DNA from: Poriferisphaera corsica
GTDB taxonomy: Bacteria; Planctomycetota; Phycisphaerae; Phycisphaerales; Phycisphaeraceae
Direction: 5' to 3'
DNA length: 64,000 nucleotides
Assembly (NCBI RefSeq): GCF_007747445.1
Contig: NZ_CP036425.1
Span: 124,001 to 188,000 of the forward strand
Shown: one piece after another, positions 45,620-55,300 of the stretch
Layout: each line of letters begins with the position of its first letter
How positions within the stretch are numbered: the stretch's first letter is position 1
The notes under the pieces: model-generated
The model's database searches: none
The model's input: the letters and a program-made list of their open reading frames with translations, nothing else
Told to the model about the DNA's origin: nothing
Translations under genes and position numbers: made by a program

Positions 45620-47110
45620 ATGATACGAAAGCAGAAAGATAAGCAAGATCAGTTGTTAACCACAGCGAGCGGGATACCAGTCGGTGATAATCAGAACAGT
45701 CTGACGGCGGGCGAACGTGGTCCTGTTTTGATTCAAGATTACCACATGATGGAAAAGTTGGCTCATTTTAATCGTGAGCGGATTCCGGAGAGAATCGTTC
45801 ATGCTAAAGGGTCAGGCGCATATGGTCATCTAACAGTGAAGCATGATATCTCGAAGTATACATGCGCCAAATTGTTTGATGAGATTAATAAAAAAACCGA
45901 ATGCTTTGTTCGGTTTTCGACAGTGGGGGGTGAGCAAGGCAGCGCGGATGCTGAACGTGATCCACGTGGTTTTGCGGTGAAGTTGTATACAGAGGAAGGT
46001 AATTGGGATCTAGTCGGAAACAATACCCCCATTTTTTTTATACGAGATGGCGTTAAGTTTCCGGATTTCATTCATACACAAAAGCGATGTCCGATGCGTC
46101 ATGTGAAGGATCCAAACATGATGTGGGATTTTTGGTCTTTGAGCCCAGAGAGTCTGCACCAAGTTACGATCTTGTTTAGTGATCGTGGTATACCGGCTAC
46201 CTATAGGCATATGAATGGCTACGGTTCACATACCTTTAGTATGATCAATGACAAAGGGAAGCGGGTGTGGTGTAAGTTTCACTTTAAAACAAATCAGGGA
46301 ATTATGAACCTGAGTGCTAATCAGGCAGAGCGTATGAAGGGTGAGGATCCAGATCATGCTCAGCGTGATTTGTTTGATGCGATTGAGCGGGGTGAGTATC
46401 CAAGTTGGCGTTTTTGTATACAGGTGATGAGTGAAGAACAGGCAGAAAAAGTTGAGTTTAATCCTTTTGATTTGACTAAGGTGTGGTCACATAAGATGTG
46501 GCCTTTGATTGATGTTGGTGTGCTGGAACTCAATCGAAATCCTGTTAATTATTTTGCGGAAGTTGAACAATCTGCATTTAGTCCCAGTGATGTTGTTCCC
46601 GGGATTGGCTTTAGTCCGGATAAGATGTTGCAAGCGAGAATCATGAGCTATCCAGATGCGCAACGCTATCGTTTAGGCACGAACTATCAGCAGCTGGATG
46701 TCAATCGGCCACGTTGTCCATACGAAAATTATCAACGTGACGGTCAAATGAGCCAAGGCTTCGGTGGCGACCAACCTAATTACGATCCGAATTCAATACA
46801 AGGGACTCCAAAGGAAAATAGAGAGTATAACGAGCCTGCTCTAGATATTGGTCATGCAATCGTAGATCGATACGATCATCGTAAGGGCAATGATGATTTC
46901 ACACAGGCAGGCGACTTGTATCGTTTAATGACCGATGATGAACAACAACGACTAGTTGAAAATATTGTCAATTCATTAAAAAATGCAAATAAGGTAATTC
47001 AGGAACGTCAGATTGTTCATTTCTATAATGCTGATCATGAGTATGGAGAGCGTATTGCAAAGCATTTAAAATTGACATTGCCTAAGAAACAAGGTGTGAA
47101 GACAACTTGA
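45620..47110 (+). CDS. katA: Monofunctional haem catalase
   Basis: About 496 residues, a small-subunit (clade 3-like) catalase that converts H2O2 to water and O2. Visible: [22 protein letters not shown], the catalytic His in [16 protein letters not shown], the catalytic Asn in [12 protein letters not shown], and the proximal haem Tyr in [14 protein letters not shown]. The frame is open from 45539, but the family start is ATG 45620 (MIRKQKDKQ), with GGAG about 9 bases upstream. Codon use is less G-biased than in the cco genes before it. Confidence 0.95.
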   Translation: MIRKQKDKQDQLLTTASGIPVGDNQNSLTAGERGPVLIQDYHMMEKLAHFNRERIPERIVHAKGSGAYGHLTVKHDISKYTCAKLFDEINKKTECFVRFSTVGGEQGSADAERDPRGFAVKLYTEEGNWDLVGNNTPIFFIRDGVKFPDFIHTQKRCPMRHVKDPNMMWDFWSLSPESLHQVTILFSDRGIPATYRHMNGYGSHTFSMINDKGKRVWCKFHFKTNQGIMNLSANQAERMKGEDPDHAQRDLFDAIERGEYPSWRFCIQVMSEEQAEKVEFNPFDLTKVWSHKMWPLIDVGVLELNRNPVNYFAEVEQSAFSPSDVVPGIGFSPDKMLQARIMSYPDAQRYRLGTNYQQLDVNRPRCPYENYQRDGQMSQGFGGDQPNYDPNSIQGTPKENREYNEPALDIGHAIVDRYDHRKGNDDFTQAGDLYRLMTDDEQQRLVENIVNSLKNANKVIQERQIVHFYNADHEYGERIAKHLKLTLPKKQGVKTT

Positions 47111-47135
47111 TGCTTAGTATGGGAGAAATAGAAAA

Positions 47136-47158
47136 CCAGCCGCACATTGTGCGGCTGG
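47136..47158. terminator. Perfect 10-bp hairpin between convergent genes
   Basis: CCAGCCGCAC-ATT-GTGCGGCTGG. Read on the minus strand it is followed by TTTTC, so it fits best as a terminator for the 47198 gene; it may also end katA. Confidence 0.75.
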
Positions 47159-47197
47159 GCGTCTCGATGTTCCCGTGTTCGAGATTGTATGTTAGCG

Positions 47198-48022
47198 TTA
47201 GCTTGATTTGATTTTGAGTTTTATACTTGTACTTTTTAATAGTGCTTTAAGTTGATCAAGATTTTCGGAGCTTAAACGAACCATTCTTGATCGGGTAGAG
47301 CCTTTAAAGAGCGACAGTGTATAAGAGCCAGTATCCAATTTCGCATTGATGGTAGCATCTGCATCATCAAACGAAATATGACCATTGTGGTGGTATTTTC
47401 GGTAAATAAGTCGATGATTGGTGAAGATAATTCCTGCGGATCCTGATTCAGCAGGAGTAATGTCCGTGTCAATCAAATACTCTCTGACGCTTTCGTCAGT
47501 TTTCAGATTTGCCCAAATGCATATTTGATTTAAACATTTCTCTGGAATGCGTGAGCTGTGAACGGGTTGCTGTTGTCGCAACTGATGCTTTTTGAATCTT
47601 GCATCACGTCTTTTCTTACGTTCAGCTTCCTCATCAATCACTGTTATTTCAATATCATCAATATTCGTATTTTCTAATAGCGAAGTTGATTGTGGTGGCG
47701 CTTTAGTTGATGCTGTTGAGGTGCTTTTGAATTTTATATACCGTTTTTTTGTAGATTTAGAATCAGCGTCAGTTTTTGAATCTTTTTTGAGCGATTTCAT
47801 ATCGAGTAGCTTTTTCTCATGTTCTTCATGAAAAGCTACTTCTTCGCGTACGGTCTCTTCGTAATCTTCTTCAAGCCATGATGAAAAAGTATCATCATTT
47901 AAATCGTTTACTGGGGAGGGGGCGATGAAGACATGTTCACATAACGTGCACTTTACTTTGCAGCCAACGACTTCAGGAGGAGCAATGAGTGTGTTATCAC
48001 AATTTGGACAAGGAACGTTCAT
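47198..48022 (-). CDS. Zinc-ribbon protein with C-terminal PH-like region
   Basis: About 274 residues. MNVPCPNCDNTLIAPPEVVGCKVKC followed by CEHVF is an N-terminal CxxC...CxxC zinc ribbon of the type common at the N-terminus of planctomycete proteins. A charged, low-complexity middle follows (many Lys/Asp/Ser), and the C-terminus (GSAGIIFTNHRLIYRKYHHNGHISFDD) resembles a bacterial PH-like domain (xxTNxRLIYxx). Cytoplasmic; function unknown. Start chosen at ATG 48022, where the ribbon begins; the frame is open to 48091. Confidence 0.6.
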   Translation of the reverse strand: MNVPCPNCDNTLIAPPEVVGCKVKCTLCEHVFIAPSPVNDLNDDTFSSWLEEDYEETVREEVAFHEEHEKKLLDMKSLKKDSKTDADSKSTKKRYIKFKSTSTASTKAPPQSTSLLENTNIDDIEITVIDEEAERKKRRDARFKKHQLRQQQPVHSSRIPEKCLNQICIWANLKTDESVREYLIDTDITPAESGSAGIIFTNHRLIYRKYHHNGHISFDDADATINAKLDTGSYTLSLFKGSTRSRMVRLSSENLDQLKALLKSTSIKLKIKSS

Positions 48023-48349
48023 GGTGAAACTTTCAAATCGTAATGCAGAAGCTAATTCAGAGAGATTGTGCGCAAGTGTTGAGTGAGACAAATTACAGTG
48101 TTAGATACTAATGATAAAGGTTCGACGTAATAGTAATAATGAAACCAAGCAAAAGTAAAACAATTGATACAGTTAATGGATGTGAAGTAAAAACAAACAT
48201 TCGAATATAAAACTGTAACGTTAAATGAAACTCAATGATATAAACACATCATAGCGTATTTTGATCGAAATGCCGAAAGAATTTTTAGATTTATATTCGG
48301 TTGGAAACAGATGAGTTGTCTAATGATTTTGATGTAAGATGATCAATAA

Positions 48350-48985
48350 TTAGAGGTTATGAATTTGCTTGATAAGCCACGATGCAAACTCTGCTTTTCG
48401 CAATTCGCCGGGAGAGCTTGTTTGGCCACTGGGGGTGATTAATGTCGGTGTTATAACGTCTGCCTCCATCGTGCCAAGTGGATTTGCTACGATCGCATCA
48501 ACTTTTTTCCGTTTCATTTTAGCGGTTGCTCTTTCAATTAATACGTCAGCTTCCTCGAGTGCGAACGCAATAATCTGCTGATTCGGTTTTTTTTGCGGTG
48601 CAAGTGCAGCGGCCAAATCAGGGGTTGGTGTCAATTCAATAATCATGCTATCCCCTTGATCGTGTGAGCGAGGTAATTTCCCGTCATGTTTTTCAAGTGG
48701 GGTATAATCAGCCACAGCGGCTGCCATGATAAGTATGTCACAATTGGGGAAATGAACAGAAAGTAGTGATTGCAGATCTGCAGTCGATTCAAAACGTAAT
48801 ATGCTGATCTGGCTTGGCATCTCAGGTAATTGAATCCCAGGACCCATCAGCAAAGTTACATTGTGCTCATTTTTATAAGCTGCTAATGCTAGCGATATGC
48901 CAACTTTGCCACTCGAGCGATTGCCGATGTAACGTACCGCGTCAATGGGTTCACGTGTAGGACCCGCAGTGATCAGAATATTCAT
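48350..48985 (-). CDS. coaB: Phosphopantothenate--cysteine ligase (stand-alone CoaB)
   Basis: About 211 residues. MNILITAGPTREPIDAVRYIGNRSSGKVG is the CoaB/DFP dinucleotide-binding signature, then ILIMAAAVADYTP and the C-terminal KMKRKKVDAIVANPLG. Couples 4'-phosphopantothenate to cysteine in coenzyme A synthesis. In many bacteria it is fused to the CoaC decarboxylase; here no CoaC domain is attached. Start at ATG 48985 with GGAG 7 bases upstream, six codons inside the longest frame. Confidence 0.9.
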   Translation of the reverse strand: MNILITAGPTREPIDAVRYIGNRSSGKVGISLALAAYKNEHNVTLLMGPGIQLPEMPSQISILRFESTADLQSLLSVHFPNCDILIMAAAVADYTPLEKHDGKLPRSHDQGDSMIIELTPTPDLAAALAPQKKPNQQIIAFALEEADVLIERATAKMKRKKVDAIVANPLGTMEADVITPTLITPSGQTSSPGELRKAEFASWLIKQIHNL

Positions 48986-49223
48986 ATATCTTCTCCAAAT
49001 CAATCGCTTACATTTTAACTAATCGCGAACTGCATGTAGGGTTACTCGATTCTAATGTGGTTTATGATGATTAGGCAAGATAAAGAGATTGCGCAATCTG
49101 AGGAAGTCGAATTGTGTAGAAACTCGTTGAGTGCCTGTAGTCGAGAATCATAACGAATGCGATTCTACATGATCGAATAATGTATCATTAGAAAATAAAC
49201 CATATTTATACGGCAGATTGATT

Positions 49224-49943
49224 ATGCGCCTTACCGCCAATCTGATAGTTATTTCAATTATTAGCCTCTTGGTGGGCTTTAGTGTCCGCTATTACTACCA
49301 TGCTCAAGTGCTTACGCAGCAAAGCACACAAGTTATGAATGCGCTAAATATGCTCAAAGATGAGGTGGTCTACCGATCGCATCTTGCTAAAGTAGAGCAA
49401 AAAAAGAATATTGTCATACGGTACATTGAAGCTGGTTGGTTTCGAGAAGGCCTGCCCTATAACCAGCTTGTGGGGCATGTTCGTCCATGGATTGATCTTG
49501 CTCCTCCCAATGATTATTCAACCGAACCTCCAGACCCAATTATCGTTTCAGATTTACAGGCCGGTATTTGGTACAACCCAAGTAATCAGATTTTTAGAGC
49601 TCGCATCAAACCGCAATCAACGAAAAAGAAAACTCTTGCGCTTTATAATAAAATTAATCAAGTGACATTGGTTAGTTTGAACAACACATTTAATGTTTCT
49701 CGTATGCCGATTGCAATGAATAGGCCAGTTGATGATGTTATTGCGGCGTCCGCTAATATGACTCTTATCCAAGAACAAAATGTGATAATGCCAGATGTTA
49801 TTTATGGTTCTAATGTGCAAATGTCACATCAAGATTGGCAGGTTGCTCAGGAAGTTGAAGCACTTCAAGGTGATGTTTCTGCTCCACAACGGATTAAGTT
49901 AGATGATCTGAGGTTGAATAGAAAGACGCAAAAGACCGAATAA
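49224..49943 (+). CDS. Hypothetical protein with N-terminal membrane anchor
   Basis: About 239 residues: a short cytoplasmic MRLTAN, one hydrophobic helix (LIVISIISLLVGFSVRYYY), then a Gln/Asn/Val-rich extracytoplasmic region with ALNMLKDEVVYRSH and a WIDLAPPNDYSTEPPDP segment. The anchor-then-alpha-helix layout resembles pseudopilins, but the GFTLIE motif is missing. No family recognised. AT-rich codon use shared with the neighbouring signalling genes. Confidence 0.6.
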   Translation: MRLTANLIVISIISLLVGFSVRYYYHAQVLTQQSTQVMNALNMLKDEVVYRSHLAKVEQKKNIVIRYIEAGWFREGLPYNQLVGHVRPWIDLAPPNDYSTEPPDPIIVSDLQAGIWYNPSNQIFRARIKPQSTKKKTLALYNKINQVTLVSLNNTFNVSRMPIAMNRPVDDVIAASANMTLIQEQNVIMPDVIYGSNVQMSHQDWQVAQEVEALQGDVSAPQRIKLDDLRLNRKTQKTE

Positions 49944-50031
49944 TACAGGTTGAAATTTATAGGCATTGGATGCTTAGATGATCTAAAGCGGTTTTTGATG
50001 ACAGTCGATTCAATATATATAAAAAGCTAAA

Positions 50032-50070
50032 ACCCGTTGCCTAAACTGCAGATAGCTAGCGGGTTGTTTG
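50032..50070 (+). terminator. Probable terminator upstream of the Hpt gene
   Basis: AACCCG...CGGGTT with a 23-base loop followed by GTTTGT. The long loop makes it weaker than others in the window. Confidence 0.45.
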
Positions 50071-50104
50071 TATGTATCGAGTTAGCCGAAATTAAGGTGT
50101 TAAA

Positions 50105-50482
50105 TTGACTGACCAGGCAGATAAAGACATTAATATTCTTAAGTCAGACAGCGATGATAATGATCATTCGTCAATTTACTCTACGCTTCCTGTGAATCGT
50201 GAGAGTTATGATCTGATTGTGTTTTTTATAGGAGAATTGCAGCAACACATTGAGAAAATGAGCGTAAGTTTACATTCGAATAACTTGCGAGATCTGTCGC
50301 ATCATTTGCATCAGATTAAAGGGGCTGGTGGAAGTTTTGGGTTTCAGATACTAACAGATGCTGCAGAGCGAGCGGAGCAGGTTTTAGAAGAAAAATCAGC
50401 ACGGGATTCAGATCGGGTTAAAGCGGTTGATTCTTTGATTTGTCTTTGTAAGCGTGTGAAAGCGCCACCAGTTTCGGAGTAA
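50105..50482 (+). CDS. Hpt histidine-phosphotransfer domain protein
   Basis: 125 residues, a single four-helix Hpt domain with the phospho-acceptor His in HHLHQIKGAGGSFGF (about residue 78). It relays phosphate between a hybrid kinase and a response regulator. Begins with TTG (no ATG nearby) behind AAGGTG. It ends 6 bases before the response regulator-GGDEF gene, so the two are co-transcribed and likely partners. No kinase is nearby. Confidence 0.85.
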   Translation: MTDQADKDINILKSDSDDNDHSSIYSTLPVNRESYDLIVFFIGELQQHIEKMSVSLHSNNLRDLSHHLHQIKGAGGSFGFQILTDAAERAEQVLEEKSARDSDRVKAVDSLICLCKRVKAPPVSE

Positions 50483-50488
50483 TCGTTT

Positions 50489-51385
50489 GTGGAACGTTTC
50501 GCGAAAATATTCGTGATTGATGATTCAAGAATGACTCAACAGCTTGTGATGAGTCACTTGCAGACATTGCGTGTAGAGATCATTCAAGTTTATAGCAGTA
50601 TTGATGCTCTGGATAAGGTGAAAAGACAGAAGCCGGATGTTATTTTATTAGATGTAAATATGCCTGAAATGAGTGGATTCGATCTTTGCCGAAGGATTAA
50701 ATCAGAGCCTGAGCTACATGATATACCCATCATTTTTTTAACAGCAAAAGATGAGATTATTGATAAAGTTAAAGGGTTTGATTTGGGTGCTGCAGATTAT
50801 ATTACTAAGCCGTTTGAGCCTGTAGAGTTGCGGATGAGAGTGAATGTACATTTAAAGACAAAGCATCTTATAGACCTTCTCGCAAAAGAAGCTCGATTAG
50901 ATAATCTGACAGGACTCTACAACCGCTTGTATTTCGATGAACGTATCGAGCAAGAAATACACAGATCAATTCGTGAATTTAAGATAGCAGCAATCATGTT
51001 CATTGATGTTGATGATTTCAAGCACATTAATGATACTCTAGGTCATCCAGTTGGGGATCAAGTGCTACAGAGGATTAGCGAACTTATCTTGTCCGTAAGT
51101 CGTATTACCGATGTGGTATGCAGATATGGGGGCGATGAATTTTGTATGATTTTGTGCAATACCGATAAAAATGAAGCTGCTCTTGTCGCGAAGCGGATCA
51201 TAACGACAATTGAAAATGATCACGAATTGAAAAAAACAGTTCAGCAACTCGTCACGGTTAGTATTGGTATTGCTACAACAGGTCTAGATACAGGCATTGA
51301 TATTCAGCAGATTGTCGTTTCTGCTGATCAAGCGCTATACGACTCGAAAAGGATTGGTAAAAACTGCGTTAGCATCGCCAAGTGA
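50489..51385 (+). CDS. Response regulator with GGDEF diguanylate cyclase output
   Basis: 298 residues. Receiver domain (about 1-125): FVIDDS acidic pocket, phospho-acceptor Asp in VILLDVNMPEMSG (about 55), FLTAKDE, and the Lys in DYITKPFEP. GGDEF domain (about 135-298): LTGLYNR, DDFKHINDTLGHPVGD, active-site RYGGDEF (about 213-219) and an intact inhibitory RxxD site (RITD) five residues before GGDEF. Makes cyclic-di-GMP when phosphorylated, with product feedback. Starts with GTG. Preceded by its probable phosphodonor Hpt. Confidence 0.93.
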   Translation: MERFAKIFVIDDSRMTQQLVMSHLQTLRVEIIQVYSSIDALDKVKRQKPDVILLDVNMPEMSGFDLCRRIKSEPELHDIPIIFLTAKDEIIDKVKGFDLGAADYITKPFEPVELRMRVNVHLKTKHLIDLLAKEARLDNLTGLYNRLYFDERIEQEIHRSIREFKIAAIMFIDVDDFKHINDTLGHPVGDQVLQRISELILSVSRITDVVCRYGGDEFCMILCNTDKNEAALVAKRIITTIENDHELKKTVQQLVTVSIGIATTGLDTGIDIQQIVVSADQALYDSKRIGKNCVSIAK

Positions 51386-51413
51386 TTGATGTGATTCACT
51401 GCGAGGTAGCTAT

Positions 51414-52688
51414 TTGTGGGTAATGTGCCACATTACCATGCATGCGATACAATGTCTGGCTATGGATCAGATTTATCAAAAGCAACTTGCAAACGGGCTA
51501 ATCCTTTTAGGCGAACCAGTGCTAGGATCGGGTTCACTTGCGATGACAATGATGGTACCTGGCGGGCTTGCTGCGCAACCAGCGGATCAAGAGGGTGTTG
51601 CCTCGTTACTATCTGAGATCATTTGTCGTGGCGCAGGCGATCTTAATGCACGTGATCATAGCGACGCACTTGACATGCTTGGTGTTGAACGTTCGACCCA
51701 TGTAGATACGCACCACACAAAATTAGCAGCAACCATGATCGGTTCAAAATTGTCGCAGGCTTTTCCGTTGCTAATGGATATGATACTCAAACCGCATTTT
51801 GAACTTGCAGTATTGGAGCCCACGAAACTTCTCGCTTTGCAAGCACTTGAGGCTTTAAAAGATGATCCGCAACAATATGTATTCAAAGAGCTTCGCAATA
51901 ATCATAACCGGCTTCCATTCGGTCGTTCTTCGCTCGGTAATGCATCACATATCGAGTCTATCACAATAGAGAATGTGAGACAGTTTTGGGCGGCGCGATT
52001 TAAACCCAAAGGCACCATACTGGCGTTTGCCGGTTCTTTTGATTGGCATGAACTAGTCGCTTTAGTTGAGCAGAATTTAGAAGCTTGGAGCGGTTCTGCA
52101 GATACGGTAGATGCGATCTCCGAAGGCGATCGCGGCTATCAACACCTTCAAGCCGATACATCTCAAACACACATCGCATTGGCGTATGATACGATTGCGG
52201 ATCGCGAACCTGATTCAATATTACAAAAAGCAGCGATACAAGTTCTTTCGGGCGGAATGTCTGGCCGTTTGTTTACTGAAGTGCGAGAAAAGCGTGGCCT
52301 ATGTTATTCCGTTTACGCGACATATGGCTCGCAACGTGATCGGGGTATGGTGTTTGCATATGCAGGAACAACAACCGCACGTGCTCAAGAAACGATTGAT
52401 GTGATGATTCAAGAACTCAATCGTCTGTCTCAGGGTATTGATGAAAGCGAATTTGCACGTGCAATCGTTGGTATGAAATCGCGCCTTGTTATGCAAGGAG
52501 AGTCAACAGCAGCCCGAGCCGCCGCGATAGCCAATGAATTATTTATACGTGGCCAATTTATGACGCTAGATGAGTGGGCTACATATACTGATCAAATTAC
52601 GATTGATAATCTAAATCGTTTTTTAAAAGAAAATCCACCAAACAAAATGACTGTGGTAACGATGGGCGAGAATCAGTTAACTATTTAA
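51414..52688 (+). CDS. M16 family (insulinase-like) protein lacking the HxxEH zinc site
   Basis: About 424 residues with two M16 halves: YQKQLANGLILLGEPV and GSLAMTMMVPGGLAAQP at the start and the C-terminal half with SGRLFTEVREKRGLCYSVYATYG. Active M16 enzymes have HxxEH after the first beta strand; the aligned segment here is SLLSEIICRG, without the histidines. The REKRGLCY motif (Arg/Tyr pair) of the partner subunit is intact, so this is probably the non-catalytic chain of a heterodimeric M16B peptidase, or a chaperone-like relic. No catalytic partner is visible. Start uncertain (TTG 51414, ATG 51462). Confidence 0.8.
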   Translation: MWVMCHITMHAIQCLAMDQIYQKQLANGLILLGEPVLGSGSLAMTMMVPGGLAAQPADQEGVASLLSEIICRGAGDLNARDHSDALDMLGVERSTHVDTHHTKLAATMIGSKLSQAFPLLMDMILKPHFELAVLEPTKLLALQALEALKDDPQQYVFKELRNNHNRLPFGRSSLGNASHIESITIENVRQFWAARFKPKGTILAFAGSFDWHELVALVEQNLEAWSGSADTVDAISEGDRGYQHLQADTSQTHIALAYDTIADREPDSILQKAAIQVLSGGMSGRLFTEVREKRGLCYSVYATYGSQRDRGMVFAYAGTTTARAQETIDVMIQELNRLSQGIDESEFARAIVGMKSRLVMQGESTAARAAAIANELFIRGQFMTLDEWATYTDQITIDNLNRFLKENPPNKMTVVTMGENQLTI

Positions 52689-52700
52689 TCGATGGAAATG

Positions 52701-53705
52701 CTAGTTTTTTGATAACTTGTGGTCTTTGTTTTTGAACTGAACTGCATAAGCTGCACTTTTTAAGATTTGTAAATAATTGCCTCGCTCATAAGCTCGTTTA
52801 TCTTCAGCGTGCGATAAATTCATGCAGCCTCGAATTTCGCCAAGTGTGTCAATCTGATGTGATTCACACCATTGTTCTAGCTGCTTTACCATTTGGCTTA
52901 ATAGGCCGACGCCTTCAGAAATAAATGGCGTGACAACTTGGCATGTACTGGCACCGCACATAACAGCTTTAATAACGTCTTCAGATGACTTCACTCCACC
53001 AGTGATACCAATCGGCAATCTGCCATGGCTCGATAGAATTGCGGCCCATCGCAGTCTCAATCGCAGTTCATCTTCATGAGTAGCATTTAGTCGGTAGGTC
53101 ATGGTGCGTGTTTCAATATCAATATCTGGCTGCATAAAACGATTGAAAATGACAAGCGCTTGAGCGCCAGCGTCACGTATTGCATCAGAATAATGCGATA
53201 AACTCGTGTAATTTTGAGAGATTTTAACTGCCAAAGGTACATTGATACGTTTTGTCAGTTCGCTGACAATTTGCACATCCTCAGCTTCAATATCCTCGCT
53301 GGATAAATCTCGTTCAGTTGCCACGCGATATAAATTCAATTCAATAGCATCCGCGCCTGCATTAATTGCCTGTATTGCATATTTAGTCCAGCCACCCGGG
53401 GTCGCACCATTGATAGACGCGACGATCGGCACATGGACTTCACGTTTCAAATGTTCGATTTGTTTTAAATAGGTGGAAGGATCAACAATCGGTTCTCTTG
53501 TTAATGAAGCTGAATCGTGATTCGATTCTTGTTGGCGCATTTGAATGAGCCTGATGTCTTCTTCGAACAGAGAACGCATGACAATCATCGGTGCGCCTGC
53601 ATCGACTAATTCACGAACGAATTCAATGTCGTAACATAGCGGTGATGCCCCAGGAATGATGGGGTGATCAAGTTCGAAACCCAGATAGTTGGTTCTTAAG
53701 TCCAT
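52701..53705 (-). CDS. Dihydroorotate dehydrogenase-like flavoprotein
   Basis: 334 residues of the DHOD TIM-barrel family: MDLRTNYLGFELDHPIIPGASPLC, VPIVASINGATPGGW, AGADAIELNLYRV, VPLAVKISQNYTS, IGITGGVKSSEDVIKAVMCGAS. FMN-binding family. Proteins with this exact opening are annotated as DHOD-like and occur beside pyruvate:flavodoxin oxidoreductase genes in other bacteria; they often lack a proven pyrimidine role. The Ser/Cys base of true PyrD is replaced (LNLYRV segment), so the reaction is unclear. Convergent with the M16-like gene, 12 bases apart. Confidence 0.85.
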   Translation of the reverse strand: MDLRTNYLGFELDHPIIPGASPLCYDIEFVRELVDAGAPMIVMRSLFEEDIRLIQMRQQESNHDSASLTREPIVDPSTYLKQIEHLKREVHVPIVASINGATPGGWTKYAIQAINAGADAIELNLYRVATERDLSSEDIEAEDVQIVSELTKRINVPLAVKISQNYTSLSHYSDAIRDAGAQALVIFNRFMQPDIDIETRTMTYRLNATHEDELRLRLRWAAILSSHGRLPIGITGGVKSSEDVIKAVMCGASTCQVVTPFISEGVGLLSQMVKQLEQWCESHQIDTLGEIRGCMNLSHAEDKRAYERGNYLQILKSAAYAVQFKNKDHKLSKN

Positions 53706-53820
53706 TTAGCATAGTGTAACCGATCATAAACCTCGAATCATCAGATTCTTTTCGATCACTGCTATCACAGTATGCATTGCAGAATTGCTAAATGAAGTGA
53801 TATACGTATTTACATAATAG

Positions 53821-53853
53821 AGCACTGCCCGGGGTTCCCAGCCAGGCAGTGCT
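53821..53853 (-). terminator. Probable terminator after the HAD phosphatase gene
   Basis: AGCACTGCC/GGCAGTGCT, 9-bp stem with a 15-base loop, 38 bases past the stop on the minus strand. The U-run is poor (CTATTATG). Confidence 0.6.
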
Positions 53854-53891
53854 TGCACGCAACTTCATGCTCTAAAAATGAAATCGGTCGT

Positions 53892-54695
53892 TTATGATGC
53901 ACTTAGTAGCGTGTATTCTTCAATATTAAAGCTAACCTCACGTGGATTGATATCAGCAACAGATCCAACGACTAAATCAGGTTGAAAAGCATAATCACCC
54001 AATTCATCGCATCGTGTTCCTCCTGAGAGAACCAAGATCGTTCGATACCCCATCTGCACGCCACCCATGATGTCAGTGCTCATCGTATCGCCGATCATCA
54101 CGGTCTCATTGGAGGACAAGCCAAGCTCCTTTCTCGCAGCCCGCATCATAATCGGCGATGGCTTACCTAATGAAAACGCTTTTGTTCCGGTTGCTTCTTC
54201 CAAGAGCGCAACAATCGCGCCACATCCCGGTCGTGTACCGCTTTGTGTCGGACAGTTAGGGTCAAGGTTGGTTGCAATCAATTTCGCACCGTCTAATATC
54301 ATGTTAGTTGCCGCTTCGAGCATCTCAAAACTAAAAGTACGCGTTTCGCCCACCACAACATAATCTGGCTTTTTATCAACGATCGAATACCCATTGCGAT
54401 GTAGTGCTGTTGTTAAGCCTGAATCGCCAACCACATACGCGGTACCGCCAGCTTTCTGTTCTGCTAAAAATCTTGCCGTGGCCATCGCACAGGTGAAGAT
54501 GTGTTTCTCGCCAACATTAATCCCCATTTGCCTCAGCTTCATCACAATATCTCGACGCGAGCGCTGTGAGTTATTAGTAAGAAACAAAAACGGAATGTCA
54601 TGCTCCAGCAGCGTTTTGATAAAATTATCTGCGCCCTCGATTAGTTCCGTTCCCCGATAAATAACACCATCCATATCAATCAGATAACCATACAT
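53892..54695 (-). CDS. HAD-IIA family hydrolase (NagD-like phosphatase)
   Basis: 267 residues. Motif I DMDGVIYRG (nucleophile Asp, residue 7), motif II FLTNNSQRSR, a C2 cap, motif III Lys in FSLGKPSP and motif IV MIGDTMSTDIMGG. Dephosphorylates small phosphometabolites (nucleotide or sugar phosphates) in the cytoplasm. ATG is preceded by GAGGAGAT. Stands alone. Confidence 0.9.
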   Translation of the reverse strand: MYGYLIDMDGVIYRGTELIEGADNFIKTLLEHDIPFLFLTNNSQRSRRDIVMKLRQMGINVGEKHIFTCAMATARFLAEQKAGGTAYVVGDSGLTTALHRNGYSIVDKKPDYVVVGETRTFSFEMLEAATNMILDGAKLIATNLDPNCPTQSGTRPGCGAIVALLEEATGTKAFSLGKPSPIMMRAARKELGLSSNETVMIGDTMSTDIMGGVQMGYRTILVLSGGTRCDELGDYAFQPDLVVGSVADINPREVSFNIEEYTLLSAS

Positions 54696-55300
54696 ATTGC
54701 ATCTCCTCTAATGTCCAGCCGTGTACCAGACCAATGATTGTTTGCCTGGTTGCTGCTCATTTAAGCAGCAACCATTCAGTTCACCTTTCATTAATGCAAA
54801 CACCATGCCAACTCAGTTTTGTTTGCAATTGATTAGTACAAATGGGTCTTAGAACGCTAGGAATCGAGATCAACTCGTATTACTCGCTATGTCAGCCCGA
54901 TCTCGCACTAAGGGTTCTGCCTAAATCTCGTGCAGACCACCTTTGTCTGCCTGATAATGCGTCATATCCAAGACGGTCAATAGATATCCGGGGCTTATAA
55001 TTGTCCGTCGATTTCAAAAACCGGATTCCAGATTCCACTAAACGAACCCATTGATTGTTATCTTTGCTAAGAACCGTCCAGACTCCCCCAGAGGGGATTT
55101 TTCAATCATAATTTGCTACCATGTTGGCACTTGGATCTAGCTCAAAAACAGGATCCAGCCCCTCATAGGCCTCGTCAGCAGTATTTTGCCGACACTATCA
55201 TTAACAGGCCTTCGCAGCCTTACCGCTGAAATTCGGGGCTGTTGTGACGCATATCACAACACCATCAAGATGTATTCAAAAAGCACAGGAGCCCAAACCT
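54696..55300. other. 600-base intergenic region upstream of the E2 gene
   Basis: Between the divergent HAD gene and the E2 gene. Contains short hairpins (GCAGAC/GTCTGC near 54934-54952, CCCCAGAGGGG near 55086-55096) but no ORF or recognisable riboswitch. It must carry both promoters. Confidence 0.45.
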
